Shown in pieces: positions 54,430 to 63,530 of a stretch of DNA of 64,000 nt. Source of the stretch: Rhizobium redzepovicii (lineage in GTDB: Bacteria > Pseudomonadota > Alphaproteobacteria > Rhizobiales > Rhizobiaceae). A program made the translations under genes and the position numbers. The notes beneath the pieces are model-generated. The model had not been told where the DNA came from. It made no database searches and saw nothing but the letters and a program-made list of their open reading frames with translations. The DNA lies in NCBI RefSeq assembly GCF_019793435.1, contig NZ_JAILYH010000001.1, forward strand, positions 454,847-518,846. The letters run 5' to 3'. Each line of letters opens with the position of its first letter. Position 1 is the stretch's first letter.

Positions 54430-55632
54430 TTAGCCGACCGGCTTTTGCAGAACGTCGAAGCGCGGATTGGTTTCGGAAAAGATCGGCAGGGCGGCGGCGC
54501 CGAGGATGGCCGTGTCCTTGCCGGTCATGCCGATCATCACACGGGGCAGACTACGCGTCCGGTTGGGATCGATCGGAACGTGCAGCGGCTCCAGCCGTTC
54601 GGCCAGCCGGCGCATCAGCGATGTCGATATGCTGCCGCCGAGCACGATGGTCTGCGGATCGAAGGCAAGTTCGAGGAAGTCGAGCGTCTGCCGCAGCGGC
54701 TGGACGGCCTGATCGAGCCAGGCATCCAGACCTTCGCCGCCCTCAGCGATCAGCGTGTCGAGATCGTCTGAAGACAGTTCCTCGGCGTTGGCAATGCCCA
54801 TGAATTCGTAAGCGACGGTCGGCGAGATGTAGCGGTCGAGGCAGCCGCGCTTACCGCAACTGCAGAGCTTGCCGTGCGGCTCGACGATGATATGGCCGAT
54901 CTCGCCGGCATTGTTGCGGCTGCCTTTGTAGAGATGGCCGTCGAGGAACATGCCGGCGCCGATGCCGCCGCCGCCGGCAAGAAACAAATAGACGAAGCTG
55001 CTCAAACCGCGCGCGACGCCGTGAAGGCGCTCGCCGATCGCGGCTGCTGTTGCGTCGTTTTCGACGAGCACCGGTACCTTGACCCGCTGTTCCAGCTCAT
55101 GCCCGACCGGAAAATCCTGCCAGCCCGGCAGGTTCTGCGGGCTGAGAGAGGTGATGCCGCCGTCGGCATAGCGGCCGGGCAGGGCCATGCCGACGCCGAG
55201 CAGCCGGTTTCGGTCGAATGTGAAGGCCTGCTGAATGTCCTCGACAATCGATTGCAGAACCGGCATCGCCCGCTGCGGATCGGGATGTTCGATAGGGCGC
55301 TCGATACGGGCGCGGACGGCGCCGGAGAGATCCGTCAGAACCCCGCTGGCGCGCTGGCGGCCAAGCTCGAGACCGATCGAATAGGCGCCGGCGGGATTGA
55401 TGGAATAGGGAATGATCGGCTGTCCCCGCGCCAGCTTTTGCGCCTCGGCCGGAACGAGCAGATGCGACCGTTCCAATTCCTCAACGATATTCGACACGGT
55501 CTGGGCGGTCAGCGCCGTCATCCGGGCGATCGCCGCACGCGACAAGGGACCGTTGGTCCGCACGGCCTCGATCACCACACGCCGGTTGTGAGACTTGGCC
55601 TGCTCGAGATTGGTGCCGGAGATCGCCTTCAT
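54430..55632 (-). CDS. ROK-family transcriptional regulator
   Basis: The 400-residue protein has an N-terminal HTH (GPLSRAAIARMTALTAQTVS NIVEEL) and a ROK sugar-kinase-like domain: GVGMALPGRYADGGITSLSP, LAGGGGIGAGMFLDGHLYKG, and the zinc site CSCGKRGCLDRY. NagC and XylR repressors have this arrangement, binding a sugar or sugar phosphate. It may govern the neighbouring MFS gene or the chito-oligosaccharide operon. Confidence 0.88.
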   Translation of the reverse strand: MKAISGTNLEQAKSHNRRVVIEAVRTNGPLSRAAIARMTALTAQTVSNIVEELERSHLLVPAEAQKLARGQPIIPYSINPAGAYSIGLELGRQRASGVLTDLSGAVRARIERPIEHPDPQRAMPVLQSIVEDIQQAFTFDRNRLLGVGMALPGRYADGGITSLSPQNLPGWQDFPVGHELEQRVKVPVLVENDATAAAIGERLHGVARGLSSFVYLFLAGGGGIGAGMFLDGHLYKGSRNNAGEIGHIIVEPHGKLCSCGKRGCLDRYISPTVAYEFMGIANAEELSSDDLDTLIAEGGEGLDAWLDQAVQPLRQTLDFLELAFDPQTIVLGGSISTSLMRRLAERLEPLHVPIDPNRTRSLPRVMIGMTGKDTAILGAAALPIFSETNPRFDVLQKPVG

Positions 55633-55707
55633 GTCGCCTTCAAAGGAAATGGTGCCTCACCCTTGTCATAAGACCGATAGTGATGAAAGCCACATTCTTC
55701 GTCAGGT

Positions 55708-56931
55708 CTATTGAACCTCGGCATCGGCGGGCGCAACGGCATTGCGCCGCTGCAGGAGGCCGAGGATGGCGATGCCCGAGAGGCCGGTTACGGCGCTCAG
55801 CATGGCGGTTCCGGAATAACCGGTCGCCCAAGTGCCGGCGGCAAAAACCAATGCGCCGATCCCTGCACTCGCGAAGATATTGACGGAGATCAGCGCGCTG
55901 CCGAGCCCCGGCCGATCGGCGATGAGATCCTGCAGATAGGTGATCGGAAAGCTGATGATCGCCGCAGCACCGATGCCGGCGAGCAAGGTCAGCGCATAAA
56001 GATGCCATGGCTCGGAGGCAAGGCCGAGAAGGCTGAGGAATAAGGCATAGATGATGGTGCCGGCGGCAAGCGCCGTCATCTGGCCGGTCTTCCGCGCAAT
56101 CCGCGACCAGACGATGATGAAGACGACCTCCAGCAGGGCGACGATTCCGACCAGAATACCGACATCGCTGAGCCGGCCATGGGCGGCGCCGGTCGCGATC
56201 AGCGGCAGAAGCGCGTCGTTCAGATGCAGGGTGCTGGTGATCAGCGCCACGCCTGCGATATGCGCCGAAATCCGCGGCGAAACCACCTGCCTGAGCGCGC
56301 CGAAATAGGTGAGGTGATGAGCCGCGGCCATTTTCGCTCCGGCCCGTTTCGGCAGCGCGAAGAGGATGATGCCCTGGCACAGAAGGCAGGCGATGGCGGC
56401 GAAGAGATAGGCCGGCAGCATGCTCGACGCACCGGAGAGCACAAGGCCGGTAATGCCCGGAATCAATACCCAGGAGAGCGAGATCATGGCGCGCACGCCC
56501 GAGTTGGCCGTCACCATGTCATTGCGGTTCATGCCCTGCATCGCGGCGCGCGCATTGGCAAACAGCAGCGAATTCAGCGCTCCGAAGATCGGCAGCGGCA
56601 GCAGCCCGCTGATGGCGAAGATCGCCGCACTTGGAAAGGCATAGACCATGCCGTAACCGACGATGCCGAAAATGCAGGCGCCGATCATCGCCGAACGATA
56701 CTCGCCGAGCCGATCAGCGAGGTTGCCGAGCAGAACGCTAATGACGACGTTTACCGCCGCCGAGGCGAAGGCCAGGAAGGAATAGAGACTGTCGCTCAAG
56801 CCCAGTTCGCGGATGCCGACGATCGAACGATAGGGTGCGGTCATCGCCCCCGCCATCCCGAAGGTGAAAATGGCGATCATGCTGGCGCGGATCGCCGGAT
56901 TGCGAAAGACATCAGGAAAGAGGCGGCTCAT
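55708..56931 (-). CDS. MFS transporter (sugar efflux / SET-like)
   Basis: The 407-residue protein has 12 hydrophobic segments (FTFGMAGAMTAPYRSIVGIR, AVNVVISVLLGNLADRLGEY R). The likeness is to sugar efflux transporters, though this is only a general match. It precedes the ROK gene on the same strand by 75 bases, so the two may be co-transcribed. Confidence 0.8.
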   Translation of the reverse strand: MSRLFPDVFRNPAIRASMIAIFTFGMAGAMTAPYRSIVGIRELGLSDSLYSFLAFASAAVNVVISVLLGNLADRLGEYRSAMIGACIFGIVGYGMVYAFPSAAIFAISGLLPLPIFGALNSLLFANARAAMQGMNRNDMVTANSGVRAMISLSWVLIPGITGLVLSGASSMLPAYLFAAIACLLCQGIILFALPKRAGAKMAAAHHLTYFGALRQVVSPRISAHIAGVALITSTLHLNDALLPLIATGAAHGRLSDVGILVGIVALLEVVFIIVWSRIARKTGQMTALAAGTIIYALFLSLLGLASEPWHLYALTLLAGIGAAAIISFPITYLQDLIADRPGLGSALISVNIFASAGIGALVFAAGTWATGYSGTAMLSAVTGLSGIAILGLLQRRNAVAPADAEVQ

Positions 56932-56999
56932 GGAGTCATCAATCGTCAGGGAAATCGGCAGGCGCAGCCGCGGCGGGCAGTCCGGAAGGTCATGTCATG

Positions 57000-57102
57000 C
57001 TAAAGCGCGTCTCAATCTGTCAGATTCGCTTGTCGCGCTTTAGCTCTTTGTTTTTCCGCATGTCGTTGCCGCAAAACCGCGGCCCACTTTTGCGCGACAT
57101 GC
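57000..57102. repeat. RIME1-like intergenic mosaic element
   Basis: The stretch holds two palindromes: CTAAAGCGCG/CGCGCTTTAG (57000-57043) and GCATGTCG ... CGACATGC (57058-57102), the second with an inner GCAAAA/TTTTGC. The order and wording (AAAGCGCG, CTCTTTGTTTTT, GCATGTCGTTGCCGCAAAAC) are those of the Rhizobium-specific RIME1 repeat found between many genes. Confidence 0.8.
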
Positions 57103-57136
57103 TGTCGTTTCGGCTCGGAGATCGCAGCCCTGAATT

Positions 57137-57913
57137 TCAATAATGCTCCGATTGCGAGAAGGTCCGCGCCAGTTCGGCCTGGCCGGCGGTGAGGCCGCAA
57201 TCGACGGGCAGGCAGACGCCCGTAATGGCGGCGGCGAGCGGACCGGCCAGGAAGCCAACGGCATTGGCGACATCCCGGGGATCGACGACCCGCTGCAGCG
57301 GATACCAGCGGCGCGCTTCCTCGAAAACATTCGGATTGGCGGCGGCGCGTTTCTCCCAGGCCTGCGTCTTCACCGTGCCGGGCGCGACCGCATTCGAGCG
57401 GATGCCGAACTTGCCGTATTCGACGGCGACCAGCCGGGTGAAATGCAGCAGGCCGGCCTTGGCGGCGCTATAGGCCGGGTGCCCGAAGACATTCATGCCG
57501 TTGACCGAGGCGATGTTGACGACGGAGCCCTTCGACGCCTTCAGCATCGGTTCGAAGGCGCGGAAACACAGGAAGGCGGCTTCGAGATTGAGGGCATTGT
57601 CCGCCCGCCAGATCTCCGGCGTCGTCTCGTGCAGGCTGGTGGCCCGCGCCGCACCGGCATTGTTGACCACGGTTCGCACCACGCCGGCCTCGGCGGCGCG
57701 GCTGACCAATTCCGCTATGCTCGCCTCGCTGGTCACATCACAGCCGGCAGCGACGAAGCGATCGGCCGGGCCGAGCTTCGAAGCGACGGCCGCCGCCGCC
57801 GCGGCATCGATATCGGCGAGCAGCACGACATCATGGTCATCGGCGAGGCGGGCGGCAATCGCCGCGCCGATATCGCCGGCCGCGCCGGTGACGATGGCTA
57901 TCGACTGGGTCAT
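57137..57913 (-). CDS. SDR-family oxidoreductase
   Basis: The 258-residue enzyme starts MTQSIAIVTGAAGDIGAAIA at 57913; the frame is open to 58159 only within the RpiR gene. NNAG, the serine in VVNIASVNGMN and YSAAKAGLLHFTRL are present. The substrate is unknown. It is the third gene after ridA and rpiR, 25 bases from rpiR. Confidence 0.87.
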   Translation of the reverse strand: MTQSIAIVTGAAGDIGAAIAARLADDHDVVLLADIDAAAAAAVASKLGPADRFVAAGCDVTSEASIAELVSRAAEAGVVRTVVNNAGAARATSLHETTPEIWRADNALNLEAAFLCFRAFEPMLKASKGSVVNIASVNGMNVFGHPAYSAAKAGLLHFTRLVAVEYGKFGIRSNAVAPGTVKTQAWEKRAAANPNVFEEARRWYPLQRVVDPRDVANAVGFLAGPLAAAITGVCLPVDCGLTAGQAELARTFSQSEHY

Positions 57914-57938
57914 TTTCCGTCGCTCCCGTTCATGAGCC

Positions 57939-58802
57939 TCAATCTCCAAGCAATTGCCGGTCGTCGCCGTCGCGGTGGATGACGAGCTGCTGCTTGATAC
58001 GCCGCAGCGTGGTCGTCGCCTTCGGCTGAACGGCGTAGGCGACCAAGCTCGACAGGATATCGACCGTTGCGATGTAGGCGATGCGCGTCGAAGTCGGGCG
58101 ATAGATGTTGTTGCCTTCGGGCAGGTCGATCGGCACGACGATTTCGGCCGCCTTGGCAACCGGGCTTGCCGTTTGGGTCAGCGCGATCGTCTTCACCTTG
58201 GCGCCGCGGGCAAGCTCGAAGGCCCGCACCAGCTCCAGATTGCGCCCCGAGAAGGACGAGCCGATCAGCACATCGCCCGGCCGGGCCGCAGCCGCCATCA
58301 TCAGCTGCATGCTGTGATCGGAACTGGCGGTGATGCGAAGCCCGAGACGGAAGAGGCGGTTCTGCAGCTCGTCGGCAATCATCGACGAATTGCCGCCCGA
58401 GCCGAAGGCGTAGATCATATCGGCCTTGGCGATAAACGAAACGGCGGCTTCGATCGCGGCCAGATCGAGCGACCGGTGCAGCAGAAACAGCGCATTCTGC
58501 GCCTTGGTGATGATATCCTGGGCGACATCGGCCGGATCGGTGCTTTTCGATTCTGGCTTCAGATAGCGCACGCCGATATGGGCGGTGCGGGCGAGCTGCA
58601 CCTTGAAATCGGAAAAGCTCTCGCAGCCCAGCCGCCGGCAAAAGCGGGTGACGGTCGGTGGCGATACCTCGGCGCGTTCGGCCAGCTCGATGATCGAGGC
58701 ATTCACGGCGAACTCGAAATCGTTGACGATGATCTCGGCGATGCGGCTTTCGGAGGGAGAGAGCCGGCCCTTGTCTTCCTGCAATGTCGAAAAGATATCC
58801 AA
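57939..58802 (-). CDS. RpiR-family (MurR/RpiR) regulator
   Basis: The 287-residue protein has an N-terminal HTH_6 domain (LSPSESRIAEIIVNDFEFAV, SPPTVTRFCRRLGCESFSDF) and a C-terminal SIS sugar-phosphate-binding domain (IYAFGSGGNSSMIADELQNR, DVLIGSSFSGRNLELVRAF). It likely controls its own ridA-rpiR-SDR operon or the divergent 59325-62414 genes. Confidence 0.9.
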   Translation of the reverse strand: MDIFSTLQEDKGRLSPSESRIAEIIVNDFEFAVNASIIELAERAEVSPPTVTRFCRRLGCESFSDFKVQLARTAHIGVRYLKPESKSTDPADVAQDIITKAQNALFLLHRSLDLAAIEAAVSFIAKADMIYAFGSGGNSSMIADELQNRLFRLGLRITASSDHSMQLMMAAAARPGDVLIGSSFSGRNLELVRAFELARGAKVKTIALTQTASPVAKAAEIVVPIDLPEGNNIYRPTSTRIAYIATVDILSSLVAYAVQPKATTTLRRIKQQLVIHRDGDDRQLLGD

Positions 58803-58823
58803 AGCCGCTCCCGCCCTTATTCT

Positions 58824-59213
58824 CTATGCACCCTTCTTCTTATAGGCCACGCAGTCGATCTCAACCTTGCAATCGACCATCATCGACGATTGCACACAGG
58901 CGCGCGCCGGCGGATGTTCGCCGAAATACTCCTGATAGATCTTGTTGAAGGTCCAGAAGTCGCGCGGATCATCGAGCCATACGCCGACGCGCACGACATC
59001 CTCGACGCCGTATCCGGCCTCATCGAGAATCGCCAGCACGTTGGCGATCGTCTTGTGGGTCTGGGCGATGATGTTGCCGTCGATGATCTCGCCATCTTCC
59101 ATTGCAACCTGGCCGGAAACATAGAGCCATCCGTCAGCCTCGACCGCACGCGCGAAGGGCAGCGCCTTGCCGCCGGCCCCCGTTTGAACAGTGCCATAGC
59201 GCTTGATGGGCAT
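58824..59213 (-). CDS. RidA-family protein
   Basis: The 129-residue protein starts MPIKRYGTVQTGAGGKALPF at 59213. The RidA fold (LYVSGQVAMEDGEIIDG, ARACVQSSMMVDCKVEID) is present; the conserved arginine of enamine deaminases would lie near PPARACV. It removes reactive imine or enamine intermediates from PLP enzymes, which fits the nearby D-threonine-aldolase-like gene. Confidence 0.88.
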   Translation of the reverse strand: MPIKRYGTVQTGAGGKALPFARAVEADGWLYVSGQVAMEDGEIIDGNIIAQTHKTIANVLAILDEAGYGVEDVVRVGVWLDDPRDFWTFNKIYQEYFGEHPPARACVQSSMMVDCKVEIDCVAYKKKGA

Positions 59214-59324
59214 GCTGAAGTCCTTGCAAATTATTTTCTTGATAAGTTGACAAATGACCATAGAAAGCAGAATTTGACCAGTGAAAAACATGGATTATGA
59301 AAAGAATTTCAATCCGGGGCTAAT

Positions 59325-59807
59325 ATGCGCGACCCTTTCCAGAATCCCTTCCCCTCCGACAGCGCCCGGCAGGCGATCTGGGAAATGCTCGTTCCGCGCG
59401 ATATCGATGCTTTTCTCGCCGCCGACTGGTCGAAGGTCGAGCATGATTTCGTCGAAGAGGGTTTCATCGGCATCGACGCCCAGAAGCAGGTCAGCCCCGA
59501 CAGGTGGCGCCTGGCCTTTCCGACGCTGTCGGCCTATCGCCAGGAATGGCTGAGACAGGCGAAGGATTTTGCCGAGCAGCGCCTCGCAGAAGATGCGCGC
59601 ACGGCGATCTTCACCACGACGACGCTCGAGGATATCGAGATCGAAGGCGAGATGGCGCTGGTGCGCAAGAAATTCGACGGCAGCATTACCAAGGCTGACG
59701 GCACCCGCGACGTCCTGCAATGGCAGACGCTCTATTATTGCCGGCTGCACCAGGGGCGCTGGAAGATCTCAGGTTTCACCGGCTACCTGCCGAACCCGAT
59801 GGGGTGA
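59325..59807 (+). CDS. Hypothetical protein, NTF2/SnoaL-like
   Basis: The 160-residue protein begins MRDPFQNPFPSDSARQAIWE and shows a possible NTF2-like cone (LQWQTLYYCRLHQGRWKISG FTGYLPNP at the C-terminus). The family is not recognised by name. It is first in a rightward group with the M81 peptidase and D-TA genes, starting 31 bases before the next TTG start, so it belongs to the same transcript. Confidence 0.7.
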   Translation: MRDPFQNPFPSDSARQAIWEMLVPRDIDAFLAADWSKVEHDFVEEGFIGIDAQKQVSPDRWRLAFPTLSAYRQEWLRQAKDFAEQRLAEDARTAIFTTTTLEDIEIEGEMALVRKKFDGSITKADGTRDVLQWQTLYYCRLHQGRWKISGFTGYLPNPMG

Positions 59808-59837
59808 CGCGGGGCCGACAACACGAAGGCCACTTTC

Positions 59838-61313
59838 TTGCGCATTTTCACGGCGGCATTGGCGACCGAGACCAATACTTTCTCCCCGATCTGCGTGGAT
59901 CGCCGCGCATTCGAAGCCTCGCTTTATGCGCCGCCCGGCGAGCATCCGGAAACGCCGACGCTCTGCACCGCGCCGATCACCGTCGGCAGGCGCGTCACCA
60001 AAGAAAAAGGTTGGCAGCTGATCGAGGGAACCGCCACCTGGGCCGATCCTGCCGGCCTCGTCAACCGGGCGACCTATGAGGAATTGCGCGATGAAATCCT
60101 CGACCAGTTGAGAGCAGCAATGCCGGTCGATGCCGTCGTCATGGGTCTGCATGGCGCCATGGTGGCGGCCGGATATGAGGATACGGAAGGCGATCTTCTC
60201 CAGCGCATGCGTGAGATCGTCGGTCCCGATGTTCTCATCTGCGCCGAGCTCGATCCGCACAGCCACCTGACGGCCAAACGCGTCGCCGCCCTCGATTTCG
60301 CCGTCTATTTCAAGGAGTTTCCGCATACGGACTTCGTCGACCGCGCCGAGGATCTCTGGCGCATCGCCGTCGACACGCTGGAAGGCCGGGTCAAGCCTGT
60401 GATCTCGGTGTTCGACTGCCGGATGATCGACGTCTTCCCGACCTCGCGCGAGCCGATGCGCTCCTTCGTCGACAAGATCATGCGGATCGAGAAGGATGAT
60501 CCCGATATCCTGTCGATCTCAGTGATCCACGGCTTCATGGTCGGCGACGTTCCCGAAATGGGAACGAAGCTGCTGGTTGTCACCGACAACAAGCCGGAAA
60601 AGGGCGCCGCCCTGGCGCGCGACCTCGGCCTCGAACTGTTTTCGAAACGTGGCACTTTCATGGTGCCGCAGATCGACGAGAAGGAAGCCGTCGCGCGCGC
60701 GATGGCTGCGACCGCATGGCCGGTCGTCATTGCCGATGTCTGGGACAATCCGGGCGGCGGCACGGCCGGCGACGCGACCGTCATCCTCGCCGAGTTGATG
60801 GCCCGCGGCGTCACGAGTGCCGCGATCGGCACCATTTGGGATCCGATGGCGGTGCAGATCTGTTTTGCGGCGGGCGAGGGGGCGGAAATTCCGCTGCGCT
60901 TCGGCGCCAAGTCGGCGCCCGGCACCGGCAATCCGATCGACGGCACGGTCAAGGTCGTCAGGCTGGTGAAAAATGCCGAGATGCAGTTCGGCGAGAGCCT
61001 CGCCCCCTTCGGCGATGCCGCCCATATCGTGCTCGACGGCATCGACATCATCCTCAATTCGACGCGCGCCCAGAGCTTCGATCCCAGCCTGTTTTCGGTG
61101 ATGGGCATCGATCCCGAGAAGCAGAAGATCCTGGTGATCAAATCCACCAATCACTTCTTCGCCTCCTTCTCCAGGATCGCCGCCGAGATCCTTTACTGCT
61201 CCGCCGGAACGCCCTATCCCAATAATCCGGCGACGACGCCGTATCGGCGGGCGCCGAAGACGATATGGCCGATCGTCGCCGATCCACATAGAAGAGAACG
61301 CGGAGCCGCCTAG
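59838..61313 (+). CDS. M81-family metallopeptidase (MlrC-like)
   Basis: The 491-residue protein starts at a TTG (RIFTAALATETNTFSPICVD), follows the family's N-terminal pattern, and has the C-terminal MlrC region (WPVVIADVWDNPGGGTAGDA, LVIKSTNHFFASFSRIAAEI). DAVVMGLHGAMVA and DPHSHLTAKRV are the metal-site blocks. MlrC cleaves microcystin, but rhizobial members occur in unknown peptide or amide catabolic groups. It abuts the D-TA gene without a gap. Confidence 0.87.
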   Translation: MRIFTAALATETNTFSPICVDRRAFEASLYAPPGEHPETPTLCTAPITVGRRVTKEKGWQLIEGTATWADPAGLVNRATYEELRDEILDQLRAAMPVDAVVMGLHGAMVAAGYEDTEGDLLQRMREIVGPDVLICAELDPHSHLTAKRVAALDFAVYFKEFPHTDFVDRAEDLWRIAVDTLEGRVKPVISVFDCRMIDVFPTSREPMRSFVDKIMRIEKDDPDILSISVIHGFMVGDVPEMGTKLLVVTDNKPEKGAALARDLGLELFSKRGTFMVPQIDEKEAVARAMAATAWPVVIADVWDNPGGGTAGDATVILAELMARGVTSAAIGTIWDPMAVQICFAAGEGAEIPLRFGAKSAPGTGNPIDGTVKVVRLVKNAEMQFGESLAPFGDAAHIVLDGIDIILNSTRAQSFDPSLFSVMGIDPEKQKILVIKSTNHFFASFSRIAAEILYCSAGTPYPNNPATTPYRRAPKTIWPIVADPHRRERGAA

Positions 61314-62414
61314 ATGCCTGATGCCAGCTTTGCCGTCGTCGCCAAGGCAGGCGACAGGATCGCCGATCTCTCGACGCCGCGCCCGGTGATCGATGAGGAC
61401 CGGGTGGCTGCCAACATCGCCCGCGTTCAATCCTATATGGATGAGCACGGCCTGAACTTCCGCCCGCATATCAAGACGCACAAGATCCCGGCGCTCGCCG
61501 TCGCCCAGGTCGCCGCCGGCGCCAAGGGCATCAATTGTCAGAAGGTCACGGAGGCCGAGGTCTTCGCCGCTGCCGGCTTCGGCGATATCCTGATCACCTT
61601 CAATATTCTCGGACAGCAGAAGCTCGAGCGCCTGGCAAAGCTGAACGAGAAAATCCCGGGGCTGAAGGTCGTCGCCGACAGCGAAACGACGGTCGACGGG
61701 CTCGCCGCGCATTTCTCCGGCCACAAGGCGCTGACGGTGCTGGTGGAATGCGACACCGGCGGCGGCCGCTGCGGCGTGCAGACACCGGAGGAAGCCGTCG
61801 CGCTCGCCCGGCGCATCGCCGCTGCCGATGGCCTCACCTTCGGCGGCATCGTCACCTATCCCAAGCCGCAAGCGGCGGCCGCCGTCGAAGCTTTCATCAC
61901 CGAGACGCTGGACCTCCTGCAATCCGACGGCATCGCCTGCCCGATCGTCAGCAATGGCGGAACGCCGAGCCTGTTCGAGGCGCATCTCGTCACCTCCGCC
62001 ACCGAACACCGCGCCGGCACCTATATCTATAACGACCGCCAGATGGTGCGCATGGGCCATTGCAGCGAGGACGATTGCGCCATGCACGTGCTCGCCACCG
62101 TCGTCTCCCGCCCGACCGCCGACCGCGCCGTCATCGACGCCGGCTCGAAGGCGCTGACCTCGGACCTCCAGGGGTTCAGCGATTACGGCCTGATCGTCGG
62201 CTATCCCCAAGCGCGCATCACCAGCCTCTCGGAAGAACACGGCGTGATCGATCTTGCAAACTGCATCGGCCCCCGGCCGCAGATTGGCGAGAAGCTCTTC
62301 ATCGTCCCGAACCACACCTGCGTGGTTTCCAACCTGTTCGATACGATGGTGTTTCATCGGGGTGGGGTGGTGACTCGGGTCGAGGAAGTCGCGGCCCGCG
62401 GGCTGGTTTGGTAG
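61314..62414 (+). CDS. D-threonine aldolase-like PLP enzyme (DSD1/D-TA family)
   Basis: The 366-residue protein has the alanine-racemase-like PLP barrel with the Schiff-base lysine in FRPHIKTHKIPALAVAQVAA, LVECDTGGGRCGVQTPEEAV, and the metal-binding histidine-cysteine end (FIVPNHTCVVSNLFD). D-threonine aldolase and D-serine dehydratase share this fold. It starts directly at the preceding stop, so it is translationally coupled to the M81 gene. Confidence 0.9.
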   Translation: MPDASFAVVAKAGDRIADLSTPRPVIDEDRVAANIARVQSYMDEHGLNFRPHIKTHKIPALAVAQVAAGAKGINCQKVTEAEVFAAAGFGDILITFNILGQQKLERLAKLNEKIPGLKVVADSETTVDGLAAHFSGHKALTVLVECDTGGGRCGVQTPEEAVALARRIAAADGLTFGGIVTYPKPQAAAAVEAFITETLDLLQSDGIACPIVSNGGTPSLFEAHLVTSATEHRAGTYIYNDRQMVRMGHCSEDDCAMHVLATVVSRPTADRAVIDAGSKALTSDLQGFSDYGLIVGYPQARITSLSEEHGVIDLANCIGPRPQIGEKLFIVPNHTCVVSNLFDTMVFHRGGVVTRVEEVAARGLVW

Positions 62415-62668
62415 GGGGCGGCTGCGGTTGAGGGCGAAATGCCTCTGAGCGGCGCAGGGCGCTGTATTCGTGACTTGTTGGCGATCTCGGTATCAGCAAG
62501 GATGCAGTTGCTGATATCGCAAAAACGTGCGCGCTGCGGGATGACTTCATTGCGCCTAGGATAGGTGGACAGGTGAGTCGACGCCCCCTTCGTAAGTCCG
62601 AAATTCTTGGTTTCAGTCTCATCATTTCAGCTATAGGGTGGGAGACATCGCCCAAAGGGGAAAGGCCA

Positions 62669-63340
62669 ATGCCCCCAGAGAAGAAGGACCGTTCGTCTGT
62701 CGCGCTGGAACAGCGCGACGTAAGCGCCGACCAGCGCATGTTCTCACCTTCCGTTGCGCGAAATTCGGTGCCGATCCTCGCGGTCCTAAAACGTGTCCTT
62801 CCAACTCATGGCGTCGTGCTGGAGATTGGATGTGGGACCGGCGAGCACGCCGTGTGTTTTGCGGGAGCAATGCCCGACCTCACTTGGCAGCCGAGCGATC
62901 CGGATGCCGACGCCCGCACCAGCACGTCTAGCTGGATCAAATTTGCAGGACTGAAGAATGTGCTGGCACCGCGGGATATTGATGTGTGCTCGGGACAATG
63001 GGGCGTCGAACAAACGGGGCATTTTGACGCCATCGTGTCGATCAATATGATCCATATCGCGCCATGGGGGGCAAGCTTAGGATTGTTCGCAGGAGCTGGC
63101 CGTTTGCTTCACGCTGGTGGGCTTCTTCTTCTCTACGGCCCATTCATGCGCGACGGGGCACACAACGCCCCCTCGAACGCTGCTTTCGATGCGGCTCTAA
63201 GGGAGCGCAACCCATCCTGGGGGGTGCGTGATATGGCTGATCTTGAAAAAGTGGGTGAGGCCGCTGGACTTAGTCTCCGCGAGACGATCGAGATGCCTAC
63301 CAACAATATGTTGCTGGTCTTCTCCAGCGGTATTGCGTGA
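62669..63340 (+). CDS. DUF938 SAM-dependent methyltransferase-like protein
   Basis: The 223-residue protein starts MPPEKKDRSSVALEQRDVSA at 62669 behind GGGGAAAGG. It has motif I VVLEIGCGTGEHAVCFAGAM, IVSINMIHIAPWGASLGLFA and LLYGPFMRDGAHNAPSNAAF, all typical of DUF938 proteins. The substrate is unknown. Codon use is somewhat lower in GC at third positions than that of the genes to its left. Confidence 0.85.
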   Translation: MPPEKKDRSSVALEQRDVSADQRMFSPSVARNSVPILAVLKRVLPTHGVVLEIGCGTGEHAVCFAGAMPDLTWQPSDPDADARTSTSSWIKFAGLKNVLAPRDIDVCSGQWGVEQTGHFDAIVSINMIHIAPWGASLGLFAGAGRLLHAGGLLLLYGPFMRDGAHNAPSNAAFDAALRERNPSWGVRDMADLEKVGEAAGLSLRETIEMPTNNMLLVFSSGIA

Positions 63341-63530
63341 ACGGTAAGCGGGGCGCGACAGAGAGTGGGCCTATTGCAGCATTCGGGCACTTGCTGCCGT
63401 TCGAGGTTGATCCGAGGAACTTGCGGTATTTGCTAGAATGCGGTCGAAGGCGGAATGCGACAGATGCACTGCGAGGGGCGGTGTGATCGCACCGGAATTC
63501 GCGCGACCTCTTGGAAGGGAGACGAGGACG

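Noticed and set aside
60519..62357. 612-residue minus-strand frame opposite the M81 and D-TA genes
   Set aside because: Antisense shadow of two recognised enzymes; no motifs.
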